A stretch of 5,584 nt of DNA from Staphylothermus sp. (GTDB lineage Archaea > Thermoproteota > Thermoprotei_A > Sulfolobales > Desulfurococcaceae): NCBI GenBank assembly GCA_021159785.1, contig JAGHDU010000006.1:1-5584 (forward strand). Direction: 5' to 3'. Below the pieces are notes generated by a model. It was not told the origin of the DNA. It saw nothing but the letters and a program-made list of their open reading frames with translations, and ran no database searches. Below, piece after piece: positions 1 through 5,584 of this stretch. Positions within the stretch are counted from its first letter, which is position 1. Every line of letters starts with the position of its first letter. The position numbers and the translations under genes were made by a program.

Positions 1-1172
1 GTATAGTATGGGGAACTATTGTAGGATTAATATTCAGAGAACAAGCTGTGGTATTAAAACCTTTAGGGTTAATATTTGTTAACTTGTTACTTACAATAGT
101 TGTTCCAGTAGTTCTTATAAGTATCTCTAAGGGAATAGCAAGTCTTGCTGATCTACGTAAGCTAGGAAAATTATTCGTTGTTATGATGTTAACGTTTATA
201 GTTACGGGATTTATTGCTGGTATCTATATGCTTGTAGTGACGAGCTTTATTCCCGTTGTACCCGAAGGAATTACACTTGGTACAGGTGAATTACCAACTC
301 CTCCAAGCTTTGATGAAATGGTTGTTAATACATTCACTGTGCGTGAATTCTATACATTGCTTAGCTATAAACATATGTTACCGTTGATAATATTCTCTAT
401 TCTATTCGGAATAGCTATGGCAATGACTGGAGAAAAAGCTGCTCCTATTATAGATATTCTCGATAGGCTCAGTACCGTTATGATGAATATGATAAAGTTA
501 GTAATGTATTTCGCTCCCATTGGTGCTGGATGTTATTTCGCATACATACTTGGTTCATTAGGTGCAAGATTCGTTGAAGTATATGGAAGAATATTCGTGC
601 TCTCATGGGGGTTCTCACCGCTATACTGGGCATTAATGTATACCTTTATAGCATTCCTAGCAGCTAATATTGAGGGTGTCCGTAGATGGTGGAAGAATAT
701 CTGGCCCCAAGCATTTACAGCTCTTGGTACTTCTAGCAGTGTTGCCACATTACCTGTGGCATTCAAAGTCGCTAAGAAAATCGGTATTCCAGACTATATA
801 GCAAGCGTTGTACTCCCCGTCGGTGCAACAATACACATGGATGGTGCTGCTATGGGAGCAATCATGAGGATCACTGGAGCTTTTGCACTACTAGGAATGA
901 CCTTTACTGAGCCAATGGATATAGTAAAGGCTCTATTAATCGCTGTCTTATCAGCAGCAGTGATCTCGGGAGTCCCAGGAGGAGGATTAGTTGTAAACGC
1001 ACTTGTATTATCACTATATGGATTCCCTGTAGATGTAATGCCATTGTTCATAGCAATCGCGTTAATCGGAGATGCCCCAGCTACAATGGTTAACTCAACA
1101 GGAGATACAGGAGTAGCTATGCTTGTATCCAGAGTATTAGAAGGATCAGATTGGTACAAGAAAACAGCTTAA
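1..1172 (+). CDS. Sodium:amino acid/dicarboxylate symporter (GltPh/EAAT family), 5'-partial
   Basis: Secondary transporter of the DAACS family (COG1301), an inner-membrane elevator carrier driven by Na+ or H+. The frame is open from nt 3 to the window edge, and the residues before the GTG at nt 48 (GTIVGLIF, then LKPLG) match TM1-TM2 of GltPh, so that GTG is internal and roughly 20 N-terminal residues are missing. 389 residues are present against about 420 in the family. Hallmarks: HP1 serine-rich tip TSSSVATLP (SSS at nt 732-740), TM7 ATIHMDG (HMDG at nt 834-845), HP2 GVPGGG, and TM8 GDAPATMVNSTGD (nt 1068-1106). Aligned by eye to GltPh, D394, N401, D405 and D312 are kept, but R276, R397, D390 and T314 are replaced and N310 is His. 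A neutral rather than acidic substrate is therefore inferred. The stop TAA lies 14 nt before the amidotransferase gene, suggesting one transcript. The family is certain; the substrate is not. Confidence 0.93.
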   Translation, partial: IVWGTIVGLIFREQAVVLKPLGLIFVNLLLTIVVPVVLISISKGIASLADLRKLGKLFVVMMLTFIVTGFIAGIYMLVVTSFIPVVPEGITLGTGELPTPPSFDEMVVNTFTVREFYTLLSYKHMLPLIIFSILFGIAMAMTGEKAAPIIDILDRLSTVMMNMIKLVMYFAPIGAGCYFAYILGSLGARFVEVYGRIFVLSWGFSPLYWALMYTFIAFLAANIEGVRRWWKNIWPQAFTALGTSSSVATLPVAFKVAKKIGIPDYIASVVLPVGATIHMDGAAMGAIMRITGAFALLGMTFTEPMDIVKALLIAVLSAAVISGVPGGGLVVNALVLSLYGFPVDVMPLFIAIALIGDAPATMVNSTGDTGVAMLVSRVLEGSDWYKKTA

Positions 1173-1176
1173 GGTT

Positions 1177-1181
1177 GGTTG
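1177..1181 (+). promoter_or_regulatory. Weak ribosome binding site for the amidotransferase gene
   Basis: GGTTG, 5 nt before the ATG at nt 1187, partly matches the archaeal GGTGA consensus. It lies just after the symporter stop codon. Together with the Met-Cys N-terminus it favours ATG 1187 over the upstream in-frame TTG at nt 1151. Confidence 0.4.
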
Positions 1182-1186
1182 CAGAA

Positions 1187-2032
1187 ATGTGCAGAATAGC
1201 ATTCATCTATAGCGAGGAATACGATATCACAAAAAAGATTATTGAAGCTACTATAGAGGGTAGTAGAAATGATAAATACAAGATCGCCTTAGGATATGGA
1301 CCATCTCATGGTGATGGATGGGGTACTGTAGCATTCTCCCTGGCTCAAGGAAACAAAGCCGAGAAAGCCTACAACTATGTTACATTGAAACCAATATATG
1401 AAGATACACAAGGAATTGAAAACCTATTAAAATTCATTAACGACGAAAAACGCGTTGCTATATCAATTCACTCCAGATTTATATCAGAAGGAATAGCAGA
1501 TATTTTAAACACTCACCCTATTGTAATCAATGGTGAAGGTAAAGACTTCAAATTATGGATAGCTCATAATGGAACTATGAATAAAGCCCAGCTCGCAGAA
1601 GAATTAGGGCTAAAACCATTACAACAAGTATCTGATACATATTACCTTGGTCTATACATCTATAAAAAAGTCAATGACCTTAAAGCTAATGAATTAATCA
1701 AGACCTTTAGTCGAGCAAGTAAGTATACCAAGAGTGCTATGAATACTATAAATATGTTCTATAGCTTAGAAAAGGGACTACATACAGTCGTTACTAGTTA
1801 CATAAATGATAATTTAAAACAAAGAAAAGAATATGTTGATTACTATAAGCTATACCTCTTAAAGACAGATAAAACAATAGCTATTATTTCATCAACAATC
1901 GCTGATTTACTGAGGGAAGAGTTTCCACACGAACAAGAATTAATTGTCGATAAAGCATGCTACGTCGATTATATACTGAATGAAAAACCAGTTATTAAGT
2001 GCTTTAATATACCGTATAGTGAAAATAACTAG
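1187..2032 (+). CDS. Class II glutamine amidotransferase, stand-alone (YafJ-like, COG0121)
   Basis: Predicted Ntn-type glutamine amidotransferase of 281 residues that would release ammonia from glutamine; the acceptor is unknown. The frame extends up to a TTG at nt 1151, but ATG 1187 is chosen because it gives MCRIAF. Class II enzymes use the Cys exposed after Met removal as nucleophile, and the longer start would bury it at residue 14. Other family signatures are HGDGWG (residues 41-46), HSR (95-97) as the substrate-binding Arg segment, NTHP (108-111), HNG (127-129) as oxyanion hole, and SDT (149-151), whose Asp contacts the glutamine amino group. The C-terminal 130 residues resemble the rest of COG0121 proteins and carry no synthase, SIS or PRTase domain, so this is not GlmS, PurF or AsnB. 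It follows the symporter by 14 nt, probably co-transcribed. Family is confident; cellular role is unknown. Confidence 0.88.
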   Translation: MCRIAFIYSEEYDITKKIIEATIEGSRNDKYKIALGYGPSHGDGWGTVAFSLAQGNKAEKAYNYVTLKPIYEDTQGIENLLKFINDEKRVAISIHSRFISEGIADILNTHPIVINGEGKDFKLWIAHNGTMNKAQLAEELGLKPLQQVSDTYYLGLYIYKKVNDLKANELIKTFSRASKYTKSAMNTINMFYSLEKGLHTVVTSYINDNLKQRKEYVDYYKLYLLKTDKTIAIISSTIADLLREEFPHEQELIVDKACYVDYILNEKPVIKCFNIPYSENN

Positions 2033-2035
2033 ACT

Positions 2036-2082
2036 TTTTAGCTCATAATTCCTTTACTTATTTTTACTTTTGTCGATAAGTA
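2036..2082 (+). terminator. Possible terminator after the amidotransferase gene (T-rich tracts)
   Basis: Several T runs follow the stop codon at nt 2032: TTTTT at 2036-2039 region and TTATTTTTACTTTT at 2058-2070, like the U-rich tracts at which archaeal RNA polymerase terminates. A 7-bp inverted repeat (TACTTAT at 2055-2061, ATAAGTA at 2076-2082) encloses the main tract. The T-rich content is seen directly; the terminator role is inferred. Confidence 0.35.
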
Positions 2083-2103
2083 TCAAAATGAATAGTTCTA
2101 TCT

Positions 2104-2110
2104 ATTATAT
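2104..2110 (+). promoter_or_regulatory. Candidate TATA box for the alaX gene
   Basis: The AT-only heptamer ATTATAT-like stretch TTATAT (nt 2105-2110) lies 33 nt upstream of the start codon. A TSS about 25 nt downstream would fall near nt 2130-2135, leaving a very short leader that barely includes the GGTG site. The background is AT-rich, so this is only a candidate; the 110-nt gap makes a separate promoter likely in this interval. Confidence 0.3.
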
Positions 2111-2131
2111 GTGGGGTTAGATAAACTCGAT

Positions 2132-2135
2132 GGTG
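2132..2135 (+). promoter_or_regulatory. Ribosome binding site for alaX
   Basis: GGTG, 7 nt before ATG 2143, matches the GGTGA core seen before the other genes of the window. An in-frame TGA at nt 2137-2139 lies directly upstream and rules out any longer protein. Confidence 0.5.
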
Positions 2136-2142
2136 CTGAACA

Positions 2143-2640
2143 ATGTGTCTGGAACGTAAAGAATGTTTGGAATACCCAGTTGAAACTAGAACACATACCG
2201 CATTACACGTAGTTAAAGGTGCTATAGTGAAAGTACTTGGAGAACAAGCTCTATGGACTGCTTCAGTCTACGTAAGTGGGAATCATGGAAGAATAACTGT
2301 TACATGTAATGAAAAACCCAGTAAAGAAATGATAAAAATGATTGAAGAGAAAGCTAATGAGGCAATTGATAAAGATCTTAAAATAGAAGTTATTAAATTA
2401 CCTCGTTCAAAAGCTGAGGAGAAATATGGTAGAATAATTTATGATTTATTCCCTGTACCAGAGCATGTTAAGGAATTATCAATAGTTATTATCCATGAAG
2501 ACAACGGTTACTGGAATATTAATGCTTGTAACAAAGAACATTTGCCTTCAACAAAATGCATAGGGCAAATAAGTATCAAGAAAGTAAGATTCAGAGCTAA
2601 GAAAAAATTACTGGAGGTTTCTTTCGATATCGAGCCTTGA
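2143..2640 (+). CDS. alaX: Alanyl-tRNA editing hydrolase, AlaX-S type
   Basis: Free-standing trans-editing enzyme, homologous to the editing (SAD) domain of alanyl-tRNA synthetase, expected to deacylate Ser- or Gly-tRNA-Ala in the cytosol. At 165 residues it has the length of the short AlaX-S class and lacks the N-terminal glycine-rich and C-terminal domains of longer forms. Zinc ligands are visible: HTALH (His18 and His22, nt 2194-2208) and CNKEH (Cys129 and His133, nt 2527-2541), the HxxxH...CxxxH pattern of the family. YGRIIYDLFPVP (residues 95-106) and WNINACNKEH (124-133) are further archaeal AlaX-S signatures. The usual T-G-E-I-G after the CxxxH reads T-K-C-I-G here, a small deviation that adds a cysteine. 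The start is fixed by an in-frame stop just upstream. It lies 110 nt after the amidotransferase gene and converges on tldE. Confidence 0.9.
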   Translation: MCLERKECLEYPVETRTHTALHVVKGAIVKVLGEQALWTASVYVSGNHGRITVTCNEKPSKEMIKMIEEKANEAIDKDLKIEVIKLPRSKAEEKYGRIIYDLFPVPEHVKELSIVIIHEDNGYWNINACNKEHLPSTKCIGQISIKKVRFRAKKKLLEVSFDIEP

Positions 2641-2659
2641 ATACATTCAGTCATGTATT
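2640..2659 (+). terminator. Hairpin at the alaX stop codon, possible 3' end signal
   Basis: A perfect 7-bp stem, AATACAT (2640-2646) with ATGTATT (2653-2659), and a 6-nt loop start at the last base of the alaX stop codon. A T-rich stretch (2673-2702) follows about 14 nt later. The stem is AT-rich and would be weak at high growth temperature, so it may be chance; the following U-rich tract is the more likely terminator. Confidence 0.35.
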
Positions 2660-2667
2660 GGTTATCA

Positions 2668-2716
2668 ATGAATATTTATTTCTATAGATTAATTCTTTTA
2701 TTCATAAAATATTCAT
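2668..2716. repeat. Inverted repeat in the convergent intergenic region
   Basis: ATGAATATTT (2668-2677) is the exact reverse complement of AAATATTCAT (2707-2716), a 10-bp stem around a 29-nt T-rich spacer. An outer, imperfect pair (ATACATTCAG at 2641-2650; CTGAATGGATGTAT at 2735-2748) is centred on nearly the same point. It lies between two converging genes and may be part of a two-way terminator. No coding potential is seen in nt 2641-2791. Confidence 0.4.
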
Positions 2717-2765
2717 ATTCAGCTTTGTTCTATTCTGAATGGATGTATTAGAAATATGGTTGGAT

Positions 2766-2786
2766 AAAAAACAAATGTATATTTGT
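2766..2786 (-). terminator. Stem-loop plus T6, terminator of the tldDE transcript
   Basis: Read on the - strand, a perfect 6-bp stem (ACAAAT and ATTTGT, nt 2786-2771) with a 4-nt loop runs straight into six T (nt 2771-2766), 5 nt beyond the tldE stop. It has the shape of an intrinsic terminator, although the stem is AT-rich; in archaea the U-run alone often suffices. Confidence 0.5.
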
Positions 2787-2791
2787 AAATT

Positions 2792-4117
2792 TTACATCAT
2801 GTGTTTAGAGGTGTGTATATTTCTTGTAAGAATATAGGGTGCTCTAGTTGGGTGGCTTACTTCCCACCATTTAATGTCATATAGTTCCTTTGTGGCTCCA
2901 TCCATGTTTTTGATCACATTTCCTAGTTTATCAGCGATCCTGATCTTTTTGATCGGTGTTTTTATTTCTCCGTTCTCGATATAGAATAATGCGTCTCTAG
3001 TTATTGTTGAGAATTCTCCCTCTACATAGTTTTGGAAGCGGGTATACCAGTTGTTTGTTACTAGGATTCCTTTCTTCACTTCTCCTATTAGTTCTTCGAG
3101 TTTATATTCACCTGGTTCTACTATCAAGTTCCATGGCTGTGGATAGATCCATCCAGCGTTACCAGTTGTTTTTGTATTAAACTTAGTAGCAGTTTTTGAA
3201 TTATGTAATATATTCTTCAATATACCCTTATCGATAATGGGTTTTCTACTAGTTGAAACTCCTTCTAAATCATATCCTCTGCTTCCAGGCAATTCTGGTT
3301 CATGTGGGTCATCTATTATTGTTAGTTTTTCGGATGCTACTTTATCTCCTGGTTTGTTTCTCATGAACATAGACATGCCTGTTAGAATAGTGAATCCTGA
3401 GGCCATGAATGCTATGTACTCTAAGATGTTTCCAAATACCATGGGTGATAGTATTATATCATAGATTCCTGGTTCTATGTCTACTCTATTCTTGGACTCT
3501 ATAGCGTATTTGGCCGCTATTTTTGCCATTTCTACGAGTTTATCTCTACGTAGCTTTGTAGAACACGTGCTCCATTGTCCACTTCCTTCTTCACCGGCGA
3601 ATGCTCTGATATAGGACTCCATTGAGGTATATTCATGGGTTCCTTCAAATCCTTTTGATGTAACCAGGTATTCTTTGTTATGCTTTAAATCAATCATACC
3701 TGCTATATAGTCTATTTTTTCTTCATGTGCTGTGTTTATTATTTCTTCGACTAAGTCCGATGGATCATCGATGTATTTAGTAATGTTTTTATCAAATACT
3801 TCCTCTATCTCGACGGGTTTTCCAGGTTCTGGTAACGGAGCATATAGTTCAGACTCTCGTAATTTATCGGCCATAGCAATTAATTGTTCCAGTGTATAGT
3901 TGGTTTTTTCTGGTTCAAGTCCTTCTATTTCAACTATAAAGACCCTCTTATTCTTGACAAGATATAGTTCAATATCCATGTTTTTCCAATGTTGTACTAC
4001 GCTTGGTTCACTATTGTAGATTTTAGCCATTGTCCTATATGAGTCGACAACTCTTACAATTGCTTCATCGAATCCTTTATCTAGTGCTTGTTTAAGGATA
4101 TTTTTATGCAACTCCAT
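2792..4117 (-). CDS. tldE: TldE/PmbA-like subunit of the TldD/TldE metalloprotease
   Basis: Non-catalytic partner of TldD in a heterodimeric cytosolic metalloprotease (PmbA/TldD superfamily). In E. coli the pair degrades unfolded peptides and CcdA and matures microcin B17; the archaeal substrate is unknown. 441 residues, close to the 450 of E. coli PmbA. The three-part fold is recognisable: N-terminal domain (about 1-110), middle part, and C-terminal barrel (about 215-441). Where TldD has HExxxH, this protein reads SPMVFGNILEYIAFMASG (224-241), with no zinc motif, which marks it as TldE rather than a second TldD. Further family segments are NYVEGEFS (363-370), ALFYIENGEI (376-385) and SHPTRAPYIL (421-430). 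ATG 4117 has a perfect GGTGA site 6 nt upstream that contains the tldD stop, so translation is probably coupled. It follows tldD by 6 nt in one operon and ends at a hairpin with a T run. Confidence 0.92.
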   Translation of the reverse strand: MELHKNILKQALDKGFDEAIVRVVDSYRTMAKIYNSEPSVVQHWKNMDIELYLVKNKRVFIVEIEGLEPEKTNYTLEQLIAMADKLRESELYAPLPEPGKPVEIEEVFDKNITKYIDDPSDLVEEIINTAHEEKIDYIAGMIDLKHNKEYLVTSKGFEGTHEYTSMESYIRAFAGEEGSGQWSTCSTKLRRDKLVEMAKIAAKYAIESKNRVDIEPGIYDIILSPMVFGNILEYIAFMASGFTILTGMSMFMRNKPGDKVASEKLTIIDDPHEPELPGSRGYDLEGVSTSRKPIIDKGILKNILHNSKTATKFNTKTTGNAGWIYPQPWNLIVEPGEYKLEELIGEVKKGILVTNNWYTRFQNYVEGEFSTITRDALFYIENGEIKTPIKKIRIADKLGNVIKNMDGATKELYDIKWWEVSHPTRAPYILTRNIHTSKHMM

Positions 4118-4123
4118 CTAAGA

Positions 4124-4128
4124 TCACC
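4124..4128 (-). promoter_or_regulatory. tldE ribosome binding site overlapping the tldD stop codon
   Basis: On the - strand GGTGA spans nt 4128-4124, 6 nt before ATG 4117, and its last three bases are the TGA that ends tldD. Ribosomes finishing tldD thus stop on the tldE initiation site, an arrangement expected to give coupled, balanced synthesis of the two subunits. Confidence 0.8.
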
Positions 4129-5557
4129 CTACTGTTTTTCTGAGCCTAATGTTCTTAAGTTTAACATTTGGACCACCAAACCATACGGGTACTCCTTGTG
4201 AAGGTTCTCCTTTACCACATGTGCCCGCGTAGAATTCGAGGCTCTTGTCAGCTCCATCAATACTGCTATAGAAGGATTTTGTAGTAACTTCTAGAACGGG
4301 GTTCCTTACATATTCTTTTAATTCACCGTTTTCGATCATGTATGCTTCTAGACCGACGTATCTTTGACTCCATCGTTCGTCGTCGATATTCCATTCCATA
4401 TAGGATTTGATATATACCCCTCTCCTAACTGATTCTAGTAGTTCTTCAAACGTCATGTCTCCTGGCTTTAGATATGTATTAGCCATTCTAACTATTGGTT
4501 CACTGTTATAATCCATAGCTCTTGCTGCACCATTACTCAGTGTGTTATAGAATGGGGCAGTGAACCGGGTTTGTAGGAACTCATTGATAATACCTTCTTT
4601 GTAGAGATATCTAGGTCTTGCAGGAACGGTTTCGTCATCGTAGAGATAGAATCCATAACTTCCAGGTATTGTTGGATCATCTATTACTGTTGCATATTTA
4701 CTTCCTATTCTTTCGCCAATCATATTTGGTTTTATAAAGCTCTTACCAGCTTGTGCTGCTTCACGACCAAGTATTCTATCAGCTTCACTTGGATGTCCAC
4801 ATGATTCGTGAACAATTAAACCAACGATTTCACTACCAACAATGACATCAATGGGGTCCGTTGGAGGAGGCACGGCTTTGTATAGGATTTCTTCATATTT
4901 CTTGATCTCATCTGGTAGTTTTTCATGTAGATTCCACTTTTCTATTTGCTCTAATCCGCCACTTCCGCCTAGTTGTTCCCATCGCTGTATGCTGCCCTTC
5001 TCGGGAGATGCAACTACTACGTTGTAAAACATTGTTATTCTAGGTATACTTGATTCTACGTATCCACCATCACTGTTAACGATTATTTTTTCCTCAGTCC
5101 ATTCATCATACGATACTGTCAATACTGGTACTTTTGCATCTCTTGTTATTCCCTGTATTGTTTTCCACAATTTTGTGAGGTATTGAATCTTTTCATCGAA
5201 GGACATTGAATCAAATGGTTTTAATGGTACTACTGAGTACTTGACTCTACCTAGTCTCGAATCATCTGGTTTTAATGGATTCTTCATTAATCTAGAAACC
5301 GCCTTTGCTTGAGATACGGCTCTTTCAACGATCTCCCTTATAGCCTCCTTGGAGAGTATAGGTGTTGCAGCAAATCCAAGTGCGCCATCTACGACTACTC
5401 TTACAGCAATGCCTTTGTTATGCGTGATTCCGGAACCTATCACAGCACCATTTCTAGTATATATAGTTAATCTCTCTATTCCATGATACCTAGCTTCGCT
5501 ATAAGAAGCTCCGAGTTTTTCTGCATATTTAACCGCATATTCTACATAGTCTAACAA
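4124..5557 (-). CDS. tldD: TldD-like catalytic subunit of the TldD/TldE metalloprotease
   Basis: Zinc peptidase subunit that pairs with the product of the next gene; cleaves small unfolded peptides in the cytosol (known from E. coli; archaeal substrates unknown). 477 residues against 481 in E. coli. The metal motif HESCGH (His250, Glu251, His255; nt 4793-4810) is the HExxxH of TldD, and Cys447 in GTCGK (codon nt 4219-4217) fits the third zinc ligand. Other family segments: VVDGALGFAAT near residue 60, PGSYGFYLYDDE (about 298-309), AYMIENGEL (about 405-413), and the C-terminal QGVPVWFGGP. The start is taken as TTG 5557, 7 nt after a perfect GGTGA; the TTG at nt 5563 is only 1 nt from that site. 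The frame stays open to the window edge, so an upstream start cannot be fully excluded. The first gene of a two-gene operon; its promoter is outside the window. Confidence 0.92.
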   Translation of the reverse strand: MLDYVEYAVKYAEKLGASYSEARYHGIERLTIYTRNGAVIGSGITHNKGIAVRVVVDGALGFAATPILSKEAIREIVERAVSQAKAVSRLMKNPLKPDDSRLGRVKYSVVPLKPFDSMSFDEKIQYLTKLWKTIQGITRDAKVPVLTVSYDEWTEEKIIVNSDGGYVESSIPRITMFYNVVVASPEKGSIQRWEQLGGSGGLEQIEKWNLHEKLPDEIKKYEEILYKAVPPPTDPIDVIVGSEIVGLIVHESCGHPSEADRILGREAAQAGKSFIKPNMIGERIGSKYATVIDDPTIPGSYGFYLYDDETVPARPRYLYKEGIINEFLQTRFTAPFYNTLSNGAARAMDYNSEPIVRMANTYLKPGDMTFEELLESVRRGVYIKSYMEWNIDDERWSQRYVGLEAYMIENGELKEYVRNPVLEVTTKSFYSSIDGADKSLEFYAGTCGKGEPSQGVPVWFGGPNVKLKNIRLRKTVG

Positions 5558-5564
5558 GAACAAG

Positions 5565-5569
5565 TCACC
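5565..5569 (-). promoter_or_regulatory. tldD ribosome binding site
   Basis: GGTGA on the - strand (nt 5569-5565), 7 nt before TTG 5557 and only 1 nt before TTG 5563. The same motif stands 6 nt before tldE, so spacing supports TTG 5557 as the start and argues that tldD begins inside the window. Confidence 0.65.
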
Positions 5570-5584
5570 GAGAAAATCAATACA

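Noticed and set aside
48..50. GTG as start of the symporter
   Set aside because: The frame is open upstream to nt 3 and the upstream residues match the TM1-TM2 region of GltPh, so the gene begins before the window.
533..1159. Open frames on the - strand (533-766 and 794-1159)
   Set aside because: They are antisense to the conserved TM core of the symporter, resemble no protein family, and have no ribosome site; they reflect the codon pattern of the real gene.
3237..3464. Open frame on the + strand inside tldE
   Set aside because: Antisense to conserved TldE sequence, no recognisable domain; shadow of the real gene.
4842..5027. Open frame on the + strand inside tldD
   Set aside because: Antisense to tldD, low-complexity Ser/Pro/Gly product; shadow of the real gene.
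1..5584. A new defence, mobile or RNA-guided system
   Set aside because: No direct repeats with spacers, no transposase, integrase, nuclease, toxin-antitoxin or tRNA signature was found; all five genes belong to recognised families.

Overview
The window looks like chromosomal DNA of a hyperthermophilic crenarchaeon, most likely of the Desulfurococcaceae (Staphylothermus-like). This rests on AT-rich sequence, heavy use of ATA, AGA and AGG codons, GGTGA-type Shine-Dalgarno sites, a TTG start, and archaeal-type AlaX-S and TldD/TldE proteins. The genus is inference; no database search was possible.

Layout: five protein genes in two converging blocks. On the + strand, nt 1-1172 encode a sodium-coupled amino-acid/dicarboxylate symporter of the GltPh/EAAT family, cut at its 5' end by the window edge. 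After 14 nt comes a stand-alone class II glutamine amidotransferase (nt 1187-2032; its start is set by the Met-Cys N-terminus of the family). After a 110-nt gap with a T-rich stretch and a possible TATA box comes a small AlaX-S type trans-editing enzyme (nt 2143-2640) that clears wrongly charged tRNA-Ala. On the - strand, tldD (nt 5557 to 4124) and tldE/pmbA (nt 4117 to 2792) form a tight operon for the two halves of the TldD/TldE metalloprotease. The tldD stop codon lies inside the tldE ribosome binding site. The two blocks meet at nt 2641-2791, which holds several hairpins and U-rich tracts, probably terminators for both directions.

How they fit together: the symporter probably imports a small, neutral rather than acidic, amino acid, because both substrate-carboxylate arginines of GltPh appear to be missing. 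The downstream amidotransferase may share its transcript. AlaX-S and TldD/TldE are housekeeping proofreading and peptidase functions with no evident link to that pair. I see no mobile element, CRISPR array, RNA gene or clearly new system. The points worth a second look are the altered symporter binding site, the start-codon corrections and the structured convergent intergenic region.
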